This document shows positions 25,611 through 33,921 of a stretch of DNA of 43,706 nucleotides, piece by piece (position 1 is the first letter of the stretch; every line of letters starts with the position of its first letter). The notes below the pieces were generated by a model. The model was not told the origin of the DNA, made no database searches, and saw only the letters and a list, made by a program, of their open reading frames with translations. Both the position numbers and the translations under genes were made by a program. The stretch comes from Marinobacter sp. Lineage in GTDB: Bacteria; Pseudomonadota; Gammaproteobacteria; Pseudomonadales; Oleiphilaceae. Location of the stretch: NCBI GenBank assembly GCA_018623515.1, contig JAAZVL010000006.1, positions 1 to 43,706 of the forward strand, given 5' to 3'.

Positions 25611-27776
25611 ATGGACGTCTCCCACATCATCGATCCCCTGAACGATGCCCAGCGTGAAGCTGTGACCGCCCAGAACGACCACCTGCTGGTCTTGGCCGGC
25701 GCAGGTAGTGGCAAAACCCGGGTGCTGGTGCACCGGATTGCCTGGCTGATGACCGTGGACCGGGTACCGCCCACGGCCATCCTGGCGGTGACCTTCACCA
25801 ACAAGGCGGCGAAGGAGATGCGCTACCGGGTCGAACAGATGATGCAGATCCCGACCCGTGGGCTGTGGATCGGGACCTTCCACGGCATTGCCCACCGGTT
25901 GTTGCGGGCGCACTGGCAGGATGCCGGTCTGCCGGAGAACTTCCAGGTGCTGGACAGCGACGACCAGCTGCGGCTGATCAAGCGGGTGATGCGGGAAAAT
26001 CAGATTGATGAGAGTCGCTGGCCGCCCAAGCAGGCCCAGTGGTTCATCAACAGTCAGAAGGATGAAGGCCTGCGGGCGGATCACATCCAGGAGAATCCGG
26101 GGGACCACTTCACCTCCACCATGCTGAAGATCTACCGCCAGTACGAAAAACTGTGCCAGCAGGGCGGCCTGGTGGATTTCGGCGAGCTGCTGCTGCGCTC
26201 CCACGAACTCTGGCTGCACAAACCGGAGTTGCTGGCCCACTACCAGCAACGCTTCCAGCACATGCTGGTGGACGAGTTCCAGGACACGAACACTATCCAG
26301 TATGCCTGGCTGCAGGTGCTGGCCAGTAACCGCGTGCCGCTCACCATCGTCGGTGACGACGACCAGTCCATCTACGGCTGGCGCGGCGCCAAGATCGAGA
26401 ACATCCAGCAGTACCAACGGGACTTTCCCAACGCCCGACTGGTGCGTCTGGAACAGAACTACCGCTCGACCCAGACCATCCTCAAGGCTGCCAACGCGGT
26501 GATTGCCAACAACCAGGGGCGTCTGGGCAAGGAACTCTGGACCGATGGCCCCGAGGGCGAGCCGATCAGCCTGTATGCCGCGTTCAACGAGCAGGACGAG
26601 GCCAACTATATTGCCGATTCCATCAGCGCGTGGGTGGACGAGGGGAACCTGCGCAGCGAAGCGGCTATCCTCTACCGCTCCAACGCCCAGTCCCGGGTGC
26701 TGGAAGAAGCGCTGATGCGTCAGGGGATTCCGTACCGGGTATACGGTGGCCTGCGCTTCTACGACCGGCAGGAAATCCGTAACGCACTGGCCTACCTGCG
26801 CCTCGTGCATTACCACCGGGACGATGCCGCCTTCGAGCGGGTGGTGAACGTGCCCACCCGCGGCATCGGAGCCAAGAGCCTGGCGGAGCTGCGGGAATAC
26901 GCCACCGAGCAGGGCATTTCCCTGTGGGAATCCGCCGAGCGCTTGCTGGCGTCCGGTCAGGTGAAGGGCCGGGCGAAAACCGGCTTGCAGTCGTTTATAG
27001 ACATCATCAACGGCCTGTCCGAAATGGTGGACCATGCCTCCCTGCAAGGCCTGATGAAGCAGGCGATCGAGGTCAGCGGGTTGAAGGATTACCACGCCAG
27101 TGAGAAGGGCGAGAAAGGTCAGGCCCGGGTGGAAAACCTGGAGGAACTGGTCAGCGCCCTGTCGGACTTCGAGGTGGAAGAAGGGGTGGACCCGCTGTCA
27201 GAATTCATCGCCCAGGCGGCGTTGGATGCCGGGGAATCCCAGGCGGACGCCCACGAGGACAGCGTGCAGCTGATGACTCTGCACTCGGCCAAGGGCCTGG
27301 AGTTCCCGCTGGTGTTCATGGCTGGGGTGGAAGAAGGGTTGTTTCCCCACAGCATGTCCCTGGAAGAGCCCGGCCGCATGGAAGAGGAGCGCCGCCTGGC
27401 CTATGTCGGTATTACCCGGGCCATGAAAAAGCTGGTGCTCACTTACGCCGAGTCCCGCCGGCTGTATGGTCAGGAGAAGTTCCACGCCCTGTCCCGGTTC
27501 GTGCGCGAGATTCCCGGCGACTGCCTGCAGGAAGTCCGCCTGCGCAACACTGTGACCCGTCCGGCCATGGTCGAGCGCCCCAACGAGAGCCTGTTCAGCC
27601 AGGATGCCGCCCAGCAGGCCGGATTCAGCCTCGGCCAGCGGGTTCGCCACCCGAAGTTTGGTGAGGGTATTGTGATGAACTGCGAAGGCAGCGGTCACCA
27701 TACCCGGGTGCAGGTGAACTTTGATGACGGGGCCAAGTGGTTGGTGCTGGCTTATGCGCCGCTGGAGGCTTGCTGA
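25611..27776 (+). CDS. uvrD: DNA helicase II UvrD
   Basis: The 721-residue SF1A helicase is close to E. coli UvrD (720 residues) along its whole length: Walker A GAGSGKT (30-36), WVDEFQDT-type Walker B (LVDEFQDTNTIQYAW), GDDDQSIYGWRGA, LEQNYRST, LMTLHSAKGLEFPLV, and AYVGITRAMKKL. The C-terminal Tudor-like domain (LGQRVRHPKFGEGIVMN) contacts RNA polymerase in known members. UvrD unwinds DNA 3'-5' in nucleotide-excision and mismatch repair and clears RecA or stalled RNA polymerase. A LexA box in its leader indicates SOS control. A convergent uppP lies beyond a repeat-rich spacer. Confidence 0.97.
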   Translation: MDVSHIIDPLNDAQREAVTAQNDHLLVLAGAGSGKTRVLVHRIAWLMTVDRVPPTAILAVTFTNKAAKEMRYRVEQMMQIPTRGLWIGTFHGIAHRLLRAHWQDAGLPENFQVLDSDDQLRLIKRVMRENQIDESRWPPKQAQWFINSQKDEGLRADHIQENPGDHFTSTMLKIYRQYEKLCQQGGLVDFGELLLRSHELWLHKPELLAHYQQRFQHMLVDEFQDTNTIQYAWLQVLASNRVPLTIVGDDDQSIYGWRGAKIENIQQYQRDFPNARLVRLEQNYRSTQTILKAANAVIANNQGRLGKELWTDGPEGEPISLYAAFNEQDEANYIADSISAWVDEGNLRSEAAILYRSNAQSRVLEEALMRQGIPYRVYGGLRFYDRQEIRNALAYLRLVHYHRDDAAFERVVNVPTRGIGAKSLAELREYATEQGISLWESAERLLASGQVKGRAKTGLQSFIDIINGLSEMVDHASLQGLMKQAIEVSGLKDYHASEKGEKGQARVENLEELVSALSDFEVEEGVDPLSEFIAQAALDAGESQADAHEDSVQLMTLHSAKGLEFPLVFMAGVEEGLFPHSMSLEEPGRMEEERRLAYVGITRAMKKLVLTYAESRRLYGQEKFHALSRFVREIPGDCLQEVRLRNTVTRPAMVERPNESLFSQDAAQQAGFSLGQRVRHPKFGEGIVMNCEGSGHHTRVQVNFDDGAKWLVLAYAPLEAC

Positions 27777-27788
27777 GGTTTGGGGGGA

Positions 27789-27901
27789 GCAGAGGGCTGG
27801 TCAGGCTTTCCAAAACACGCTCCTTCGGCACGTCCATGTGACGCTTGAGCTCCGCCATCCATGGCTCCGCACAGTTTTGGAAAGCCTGACCAGCCCTCTG
27901 C
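27789..27901. repeat. Dispersed long-hairpin repeat, copy C
   Basis: A perfect 28-bp inverted repeat (27789-27816 with 27874-27901) encloses a 57-base core. Read on the minus strand, the core holds GCCATGGATGGC, CAAGCG, a CAC-ATGGAC-GTG mini-hairpin and GGAGCGTG, as in copies A and B. It lies between the convergent uvrD and uppP genes. Confidence 0.9.
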
Positions 27902-27933
27902 ATCCGATATTGTGCAGGCCTCAACGTAAAAAC

Positions 27934-27963
27934 GGGGTCAGAAGAAAGCGTTCTTCTGACCCC
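27934..27963. repeat. GGGGTCAG palindrome, copy 1 (REP-like; probable terminator)
   Basis: A 13-bp perfect stem with a 4-base loop. Minus-strand reading gives the hairpin followed by GTTTTTAC, so it can act as the second of two tandem terminators for uppP. Similar GGGGTCAG...CTGACCCC palindromes are often linked to REP-associated tyrosine transposases; no such transposase is in the window. Confidence 0.8.
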
Positions 27964-27992
27964 ATTCTCGGGCCTGACTCCGCGGTAAAAAC

Positions 27993-28022
27993 GGGGTCAG
28001 ATGAAAGCCTTCATCTGACCCC
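27993..28022. repeat. GGGGTCAG palindrome, copy 2 (REP-like; probable terminator of uppP)
   Basis: A second 13-bp stem with a 4-base loop, 59 bases from copy 1. It differs in one base pair (A-T becomes T-A) that keeps pairing, and in one loop base. On the minus strand it is followed by GTTTTTAC, 18 bases after the uppP stop codon. Confidence 0.8.
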
Positions 28023-28040
28023 ATGTTCGATCCCGCAGGC

Positions 28041-28838
28041 TCACATCAGCACCGCGTAAATCACCCCAGCCAAAATAATCCGGTAGATAACATACGGCCA
28101 CATCCCCACCTTGTTCAGCCACTTCAGAAAGAAGTGGATGGCGGTAATCGCCATCAGAAAGGAGGTCACTCCACCAATCAGGAACCCGCTCCAGTCCACA
28201 ATCACATCGGAAGTCGCCACCTCCAGCAGTTTCACCGCCGAAGCCAGCACAATGATCGGAATGGCCAGCAGGAACGAGAACCGGGAGGCGGTCTCCCGGG
28301 TCATGCCCAGGAACAGGCCGGCGGTGATGGTGACGCCGGAGCGGGACGTGCCGGGCACCAGGGCCATGGCCTGGGCGATGCCCACGAGGAGAGCGTCTTT
28401 CCAGTTCAGTGAGTCCAGGGTGCGTTGGCGTTTGGGCAGCCAGTCGGCGATGCCGAGCAGGATGCCAAACACCAGGGTGGTTACAAAGATCACCGAGGCG
28501 CCTCGGAGTTCGTTGTCGATCATATCCAGCAGGGCCAGACCGGCCAGCCCCGCGGGAATGGTGCCAATCACCAGGTACCAGGCCAGCGCACCCTGGCCGA
28601 CAATCCGGCGCTGGGCCACGGAGATCAACCCGTCCCGGGCGATGCCGAACACATCCCGCCTGAAGTAGAGCACTACTGCCAGCAGCGTGCCCACGTGCAC
28701 GGACAGGTCAAAGCCCACGCCCTGGTCGGTCCAGCCGAAAAACGCCGGTGTCAGGATCAGGTGGGCAGAGCTGGAAATGGGCAGGAATTCGGTCAGTCCC
28801 TGGAGAAGGCCAAGGAGCAGGGCCTGGAAAAGATCCAT
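28041..28838 (-). CDS. uppP: Undecaprenyl-diphosphatase UppP (BacA)
   Basis: The 265-residue inner-membrane enzyme dephosphorylates undecaprenyl pyrophosphate to recycle the lipid carrier for cell-wall synthesis, and its overproduction gives bacitracin resistance. The family signatures are intact: GLTEFLPISSSAHL near the N-terminus and LVPGTSRSGVTITAG in the second half, with about eight membrane segments. No strong ribosome site is seen before ATG 28838. Transcription probably ends at the two GGGGTCAG hairpins downstream. Confidence 0.95.
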   Translation of the reverse strand: MDLFQALLLGLLQGLTEFLPISSSAHLILTPAFFGWTDQGVGFDLSVHVGTLLAVVLYFRRDVFGIARDGLISVAQRRIVGQGALAWYLVIGTIPAGLAGLALLDMIDNELRGASVIFVTTLVFGILLGIADWLPKRQRTLDSLNWKDALLVGIAQAMALVPGTSRSGVTITAGLFLGMTRETASRFSFLLAIPIIVLASAVKLLEVATSDVIVDWSGFLIGGVTSFLMAITAIHFFLKWLNKVGMWPYVIYRIILAGVIYAVLM

Positions 28839-28967
28839 TCTGTGGGTTCCGTTCGGTTCAGTGCTTCAAATGTGGGCGGGATATTAGCAGGGTGGGGGTA
28901 GGCTGAACAGGTGACGGGTTTGATACCAGCGTCCGGCCACCCTGCGCCGGCGCTGGCATCCGGTGAA

Positions 28968-29439
28968 TCAGGCAGGGAAACGGTCCCGGGGCTTGTTGGC
29001 AATGCGCACCAGAACCAGCATTAGTGCACCTCCACCAGTACTCCGACGACGCCAGGAAGAAGATCAGGAAGGTCTGCACGATCAACGGCTCGAACACCAC
29101 CATCAGGAAGAACCAGGCGATGGCAAACATGGTGAACGGCTTGATCAACCAGTTCACAGCGGTGGTGACGGCCAGTCCCTTTGGCTCTTTGCGCACACCG
29201 ACCATGGCACTGAAATCGATCTGCGCCATCATCGGGAAAATCATCGCCCAGATCAGAATGGCTATGGGGATGGAGACCTGCGCGTATTCGAAGCGGGACA
29301 GGGTTTCCGGTACCGACGGGGCCAGTTGTCCCAAAGTTACGCCGGTGACAATCGCCAGAGCCACCCATACCGACAGGTAGCGTTCGAAAATCCCCATGCC
29401 GCCGGATGACGTGTCAGCAACCAGTTCATTAATGCTCAT
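28968..29439 (-). pseudogene. acr3: Decayed Acr3-type arsenite efflux gene
   Basis: The first 115 or so codons encode an ordinary Acr3 start (FERYLSVWVALAIVTGVTLG, IPIAILIWAMIFPMMAQIDF, VNWLIKPFTMFAIAWFFL). After FEPLI the frame jumps to VQTFLIFFL, which in intact Acr3 belongs to a late membrane segment, so about 140-150 codons are missing. A second deletion joins this to VVGVLVEV out of frame. A further one-base loss shifts to LMLVLVRIANKPRDRFPA and a stop at 28968-28970, which is the expected Acr3 C-terminus. The open frame of 193 codons reading to 28858 therefore has a nonsense tail. Intact Acr3 has about 350 residues. Arsenite export by this copy must be lost. Confidence 0.88.
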
Positions 29440-29489
29440 TGAGCATCCTCAAATGGAACGTTGGTTCATGCGCTTTGAGAGTTGTAGTC

Positions 29490-29518
29490 TTTACTCTGCC
29501 CCAGTTGCCGGCTATTAT
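29490..29518 (+). promoter_or_regulatory. Promoter of the arsCR-gap-arsJ operon
   Basis: TTTACT (29490-29495), a 17-base spacer and TATTAT (29513-29518), about 45 bases before the arsCR start, in the gap between the divergent ars genes. Confidence 0.5.
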
Positions 29519-29529
29519 CGCAAAAATAA

Positions 29530-29551
29530 CATATATGGAAAATAGAATATG
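29530..29551. promoter_or_regulatory. Candidate ArsR operator
   Basis: An A/T-rich dyad, CATAT at 29530-29534 and ATATG at 29547-29551, lies just downstream of the probable transcription start and 12 bases before the ArsC-ArsR fusion gene. Position and base composition fit autoregulation by an ArsR repressor; the exact site is inferred. Confidence 0.4.
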
Positions 29552-29562
29552 CGGAATTTCGT

Positions 29563-30327
29563 ATGAAAAGAAGGGTCTTGTTTGTCTGCACCGCCAACAG
29601 TGCCCGTTCCCTGATGGCAGAAGCCTTGCTCCGGGACATGGCCGGAGACCGGTTTGAGGTCGCCAGCGCCGGCACCGAGCCAACCAGGCCCCACCCGATG
29701 GCACTGCAGGTTCTTGAGGAAGCCGGCATATCCACCGAAGGGTTACATAGCAAGCAATTGGCCGATGTGCAGGGCCAATACTGGGATTATGTGATTACCC
29801 TGTGTGAGAAAGCGGCCAATGAATGCGGCACTGTCTGCCGCCCCGCTCAGCAGATCGCCTGGGATTTTGCCGATCCGGTGCCGGCAAACCGCCATGCCAC
29901 GTTTGCCGTGACCCTCAAGGAAATTCGGGAACGCATCGCCCTGTTCGCTCTGGTCCACCAGAAAGAGACCGGCGCGAAACCCGTAAGCTATGATCCGGTG
30001 ACGGTGTTCAAGGCAATGGCCGACGACTTCCGCCTCTCGGCCCTGCTGCTGATCCGGAGCCAGGAACAACTCTGTGTCTGCGAACTGACGGAAGCCTTTG
30101 GCGCGCCCCAGCCGAAAGTCAGCCGGCATCTGGCGACCTTGCGGGATGCCGGCTTACTGACCACGGAGCGCCGGGGGCAGTGGATCTACTACTCGCTGAA
30201 TCCCGGGATTCCCCGGTGGCTCGCCCGGGTGCTGGAGGAAACCGCCAGCAACAACGACGGATTGATCGAGGCCCCGCTTGTGCGATTGGAGGCCATGGCA
30301 GACCGGCCGTCTGTCCAATGCCTGTAA
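29563..30327 (+). CDS. ArsC-ArsR fusion: LMW-PTP-type arsenate reductase with ArsR repressor domain
   Basis: The 254-residue protein has two parts. Residues 1-135 are a low-molecular-weight-phosphatase-type arsenate reductase: P-loop C9-TANSA-R15, the redox pair Cys81/Cys88 spaced as in the thioredoxin-coupled enzyme, and DP (104-105). Residues 145-245 are an ArsR winged helix with the As(III)-binding CVC motif (Cys171, Cys173) just before the recognition helix (PQPKVSRHLATL). It would reduce As(V) to As(III) and sense the product in one chain. It heads an operon with GAPDH and arsJ and is divergent from the broken acr3. Both active sites look intact. Confidence 0.9.
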   Translation: MKRRVLFVCTANSARSLMAEALLRDMAGDRFEVASAGTEPTRPHPMALQVLEEAGISTEGLHSKQLADVQGQYWDYVITLCEKAANECGTVCRPAQQIAWDFADPVPANRHATFAVTLKEIRERIALFALVHQKETGAKPVSYDPVTVFKAMADDFRLSALLLIRSQEQLCVCELTEAFGAPQPKVSRHLATLRDAGLLTTERRGQWIYYSLNPGIPRWLARVLEETASNNDGLIEAPLVRLEAMADRPSVQCL

Positions 30328-30373
30328 CCATCACCCTGTTTAATGGACGCAACAGACTTTTCAGGAGCGCATC

Positions 30374-31378
30374 ATGAGCAAAATCAAGGTGGGAATTAAC
30401 GGGTTCGGGCGGATTGGCCGTCTGGCGTTGCGTGCGGCCTGGGAGTGGCCGGACATGGAGTTTGTCGCCATCAACGACCCGGGTGCCGATGCCGGTACGT
30501 TGGCGCACCTGCTCAATTTTGACAGTATTCATGGCCGCTGGAGCCACGAAGCGGCCGCAGACGGCAAGGATATGATCATCGAGAGTCAGCGCATCCGGGT
30601 GACTCATAACAAGGGTATCGATGAGACCGACTGGTCCGGCTGTGATCTGGTAATCGAAGCCAGTGGCGTGAACAAGAAGGTCAGTGTCCTGCAGGCCTAT
30701 CTTGATCAGGGCGTGAAGCGCGTTGTGGTCACTGCGCCGGTCAAGGAAGCGGGCGCCAAGAACATCGTGGTAGGCGTGAACGACGGGATTTTCGACCCGG
30801 CCAACGACCGGATCGTCACCGCTGCCTCCTGCACCACCAACTGCCTGGCGCCGGTGGTCAAGGTGATCCACGAGAAGCTGGGCATCAAGCATGGCTCCAT
30901 CACCACCATCCACAGCCTGACCAACACCCAGACGATCATCGATGCGCCCCACAAGGACCTGCGACGGGCCCGGGCCTGTGGCAGTTCGCTCATTCCCACC
31001 AGTACCGGTTCGGCCACCGCGATTATCGAGATCTTCCCGGAACTGAAGGGCCGGCTGGATGGCCACGCGGTGCGGATTCCGCTCACCAACGCCTCACTGA
31101 CCGATTGCGTGTTTGAAGTAGAGAAGCCGACGGACCGCGACACCGTTAACCAGCTGCTCAGAGAGGCCGCCGAGGGCGAATTGAAAGACATCCTGGGCTA
31201 CGAAGAACGCCCGCTGGTGTCTATCGACTACAAGACCGATCCCCGCTCCTCCATCGTCGATGCCCTGTCCACCATGGTGGTCAACGGCACCCAGGTGAAG
31301 ATCTATGCCTGGTATGACAATGAGTGGGGTTACGCCAACCGCACCGCGGAACTGGCGCGCCGGGTGGGCTCTGCCTGA
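30374..31378 (+). CDS. gap: ArsJ-associated glyceraldehyde-3-phosphate dehydrogenase
   Basis: The 334-residue enzyme starts with the NAD-binding [14 protein letters not shown] and has the catalytic Cys153 in [11 protein letters not shown], plus [11 protein letters not shown] at the end. Placement directly before arsJ (one base between stop and start) marks it as the arsenic-operon paralogue. It uses arsenate in place of phosphate to form 1-arseno-3-phosphoglycerate, which ArsJ exports. AGGAG lies 7 nt upstream of the ATG. A separate glycolytic or gluconeogenic copy would be expected elsewhere in the genome. Confidence 0.93.
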   Translation: MSKIKVGINGFGRIGRLALRAAWEWPDMEFVAINDPGADAGTLAHLLNFDSIHGRWSHEAAADGKDMIIESQRIRVTHNKGIDETDWSGCDLVIEASGVNKKVSVLQAYLDQGVKRVVVTAPVKEAGAKNIVVGVNDGIFDPANDRIVTAASCTTNCLAPVVKVIHEKLGIKHGSITTIHSLTNTQTIIDAPHKDLRRARACGSSLIPTSTGSATAIIEIFPELKGRLDGHAVRIPLTNASLTDCVFEVEKPTDRDTVNQLLREAAEGELKDILGYEERPLVSIDYKTDPRSSIVDALSTMVVNGTQVKIYAWYDNEWGYANRTAELARRVGSA

Positions 31379-31379
31379 T

Positions 31380-32591
31380 ATGACGGCAGCCATCCGACAG
31401 TACCTGGTCATCACCGGCAACTACTGGGCCTTTACCCTGACGGATGGTGCCCTGCGGATGCTGGTGGTGCTGCACTTCCACCAGTTGGGCTATTCGCCGC
31501 TGGAAATCGCCCTGTTGTTCATCTTTTACGAGTTCTTCGGGGTGGTGACTAACCTGGTGGGCGGTTATCTGGGTGCCCGCATGGGGCTGAATCGCACCAT
31601 GAACATCGGGCTGTTCCTGCAGATTGTGGCCCTCGCCATGCTGTCGGTACCCGCGGCGATGCTGACGGTGCCCTGGGTGATGGCGGCGCAGGCGCTGTCC
31701 GGCATTGCCAAGGACCTGAACAAGATGTCGGCCAAAAGCGGCATCAAGTTGCTGGTGCCGGATCAGCAGCAAGGAACCCTGTACAAGTGGGTGGCGATTC
31801 TCACCGGTTCCAAGAACACTCTCAAGGGTGTCGGCTTCTTCCTCGGTGGTGTGCTGCTGATGGCGGCCGGCTTCAAGGGCGCGGTGATCCTGATGGCCGT
31901 GGCTCTCGGGCTGGTGTGGCTGGCCAGCCTGTTCTTGCTGGGGCAGGACCTGGGCAAGAGCAAGGCCAAGCCGAAGTTCAGCGAGATCCTGTCCAAGAGC
32001 CGGGCGATCAACGTGCTGTCGGCGGCCCGCATGTTCCTGTTCGGCGCCCGGGATGTGTGGTTTGTGGTGGCCCTGCCGGTCTACCTGCACACGGTCTTCG
32101 GCTGGGATTTCTGGAAGGTGGGCGGCTTTATGGCCACCTGGATTATCGGCTATGGCTTTATCCAGACCATTGCCCCGCGCATCACCGGCCATGCCGAAGG
32201 AAAACGGTCGGCGGTACTCTGGGCGGCAGCGCTGGCACTGATTCCCGCGGCGATTGCGATTGGCCTGATGGCAGGGTGGTCGCCGCAGGTGGTGTTGATC
32301 GGCGGTTTGTTGCTGTTTGGAGGGCTGTTTGCGATCAACTCGTCCCTGCACAGCTACCTGATCGTCAGCTATGCCCGGGGCGATGGCGTCTCCCTGGATG
32401 TGGGTTTCTATTACATGTCCAATGCCGCCGGCCGGTTGCTGGGCACCATCCTGTCCGGCTGGGTCTACCAGGCCTGGGGTCTGGAAGTCTGTCTATGGAT
32501 ATCCGCGGCCCTGGTGGCGACGGCGTCGCTCCTGTCGTTTTGGTTGCCCGCCAGGCAATCGGTACACTCGCGCGAAGCACTGAACACCTGA
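31380..32591 (+). CDS. arsJ: Organoarsenical efflux MFS transporter ArsJ
   Basis: The 403-residue major-facilitator protein has about 11-12 membrane segments and ArsJ-like stretches: NYWAFTLTDGALRMLVVLHF at the start, LSGIAKDLNKMSAKSGIKL, LTGSKNTLKGVGFFLGG and FYYMSNAAGRLLGT. ArsJ exports 1-arseno-3-phosphoglycerate, which breaks down outside to arsenate. The start at ATG 31380, one base after the gap stop, is clear from context; the open frame further upstream lies within gap. With acr3 broken, this is the only intact arsenic exporter visible here. Confidence 0.94.
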   Translation: MTAAIRQYLVITGNYWAFTLTDGALRMLVVLHFHQLGYSPLEIALLFIFYEFFGVVTNLVGGYLGARMGLNRTMNIGLFLQIVALAMLSVPAAMLTVPWVMAAQALSGIAKDLNKMSAKSGIKLLVPDQQQGTLYKWVAILTGSKNTLKGVGFFLGGVLLMAAGFKGAVILMAVALGLVWLASLFLLGQDLGKSKAKPKFSEILSKSRAINVLSAARMFLFGARDVWFVVALPVYLHTVFGWDFWKVGGFMATWIIGYGFIQTIAPRITGHAEGKRSAVLWAAALALIPAAIAIGLMAGWSPQVVLIGGLLLFGGLFAINSSLHSYLIVSYARGDGVSLDVGFYYMSNAAGRLLGTILSGWVYQAWGLEVCLWISAALVATASLLSFWLPARQSVHSREALNT

Positions 32592-32603
32592 GTGAAAAGC
32601 TTT

Positions 32604-33809
32604 ATGACAGAGGCTAAGCAAACGGATCGAAGCGCCTGGGCGGTTTTTCTGATCTTTCTGCGTCTTGGTCTTACCTCATTCGGCGGGCCCGTTGCCCATC
32701 TGGGGTATTTCCGCGATGAATTCGTCATACGCAGGCAGTGGCTGACGGAGCGCAGTTACGCAGACCTGGTGGCGCTCTGCCAGTTCCTGCCGGGACCGGC
32801 GAGCAGCCAGGTCGGGCTTGCCCTGGGGCTGACGCGATCCGGATATCCCGGTGCGCTGGCGGCCTGGGCCGGTTTCACCGTGCCATCGGCCATCGCCATG
32901 ATCCTGTTTGCACTGGGTATTGCCAGCTACGGGGAGGCCATGCCGCCGGGAGTGCTCCAGGGTCTCAAGGTGGTTGCCGTGGCAGTCGTGGCGCAGGCGG
33001 TCTGGGGCATGGCCCGTAACCTCTGCCCGGATGCAGCGCGGGTGACCATCATGGCCGCCGCAGCCTGTGCTGTTTTGCTGGTGCCCTCGGTGTGGAGCCA
33101 GGTCGGTGTGATACTGATCGCCGCGGTCATCGGCCTGGTCTTGTTCAGACCCGGTCAGGACGATGGTCACGATCCGCTACCGATTACCGTCACGCGCCGG
33201 GCGGGGTTGTTCTGGCTCGGACTGTTTTTCAGCCTGCTGATCGGGCTGCCGCTGGCCGCGGCAATGTTTCCCGGCCAGACCCTTGCCCTGATCGATGCCT
33301 TCTACCGGGCGGGGTCGCTGGTGTTCGGTGGTGGTCACGTCGTGCTGCCACTGTTGCAGGCTGAGGTCGTTCCCACGGGATGGGTCACTGGTGATGCCTT
33401 TCTCGCCGGCTATGGCGCGGCCCAGGCGGTACCGGGCCCGCTGTTCACCTTCTCGGCGTTTCTCGGGGCCTCCATGAATCAGGCGCCTTCCGGTTGGTGG
33501 GGTGGCATCATCGCGTTGGTGGCGATATTCCTGCCGTCATTCCTGCTGGTTGCCGGCGGACTGCCGTTCTGGGAGCAGCTGCGCCAGAACCTCCGGGCCC
33601 GAGCGGCCTTGCTGGGTGTCAACGCGGCGGTGGTCGGTCTGCTGCTGGCGGCCCTGTATCAGCCGGTGTGGACCAGCGCAATCAAGGGGCCGGGCGATTT
33701 CGCGCTTGGTCTCGTGGCCCTGGTGGCGTTGATGTTCTGGAAGTTGCCGCCGTGGCTGGTTGTCCTAAGCAGTGGTGTCGTCGGCTGGTTGATGACACTG
33801 GTTTTCTGA
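32604..33809 (+). CDS. chrA: ChrA-type chromate transporter (two-domain CHR family)
   Basis: This inner-membrane protein of about 401 residues consists of two homologous halves of the CHR fold. The first has FLRLGLTSFGGPVAHLGYF, FLPGPASSQVG and AAWAGFTVPSAI; the second has FYRAGSLVFGGGHVVLPLL and AVPGPLFTFSAFLG. Two-domain ChrA proteins export chromate and give Cr(VI) resistance. GTG 32592 directly follows the arsJ stop and is in frame, but ATG 32604 with GAGTG upstream gives the usual start. It is probably the last gene of the ars operon. Function in chromate rather than another oxyanion is inferred. Confidence 0.9.
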   Translation: MTEAKQTDRSAWAVFLIFLRLGLTSFGGPVAHLGYFRDEFVIRRQWLTERSYADLVALCQFLPGPASSQVGLALGLTRSGYPGALAAWAGFTVPSAIAMILFALGIASYGEAMPPGVLQGLKVVAVAVVAQAVWGMARNLCPDAARVTIMAAAACAVLLVPSVWSQVGVILIAAVIGLVLFRPGQDDGHDPLPITVTRRAGLFWLGLFFSLLIGLPLAAAMFPGQTLALIDAFYRAGSLVFGGGHVVLPLLQAEVVPTGWVTGDAFLAGYGAAQAVPGPLFTFSAFLGASMNQAPSGWWGGIIALVAIFLPSFLLVAGGLPFWEQLRQNLRARAALLGVNAAVVGLLLAALYQPVWTSAIKGPGDFALGLVALVALMFWKLPPWLVVLSSGVVGWLMTLVF

Positions 33810-33860
33810 ACTGCGGCATGGCATGTTCATCCTGGGCCGTGGTCAGGCACCAAAGTAGCA

Positions 33861-33888
33861 TGTGACCCGGCGCCGGTACCGTTATAGT
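33861..33888 (+). promoter_or_regulatory. Possible promoter of the MFS-glycosyltransferase unit
   Basis: TATAGT (33883-33888) is a good -10; TGTGAC (33861-33866) is a weak -35 at 16 bases. It lies 33 bases before the MFS start codon. Confidence 0.35.
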
Positions 33889-33921
33889 CTTGGGAAGATA
33901 TCCCGAAACAAGACAATAACA

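Noticed and set aside
25137..27095. 652-codon minus-strand open frame opposite uvrD
   Set aside because: It lies wholly opposite gabD and uvrD, which match known families along their full length; the translation resembles no family and reflects high-GC codon bias.
25360..27901. CRISPR array suggested by repeated hairpins
   Set aside because: Repeats are not regularly spaced, have variable arms, and no cas gene is present.
28858..29439. The 193-codon open frame as an intact short transporter
   Set aside because: Only the N-terminal part is Acr3. The tail is out-of-frame Acr3 remnant followed by intergenic sequence, and the true C-terminus is readable in another frame ending at 28968.
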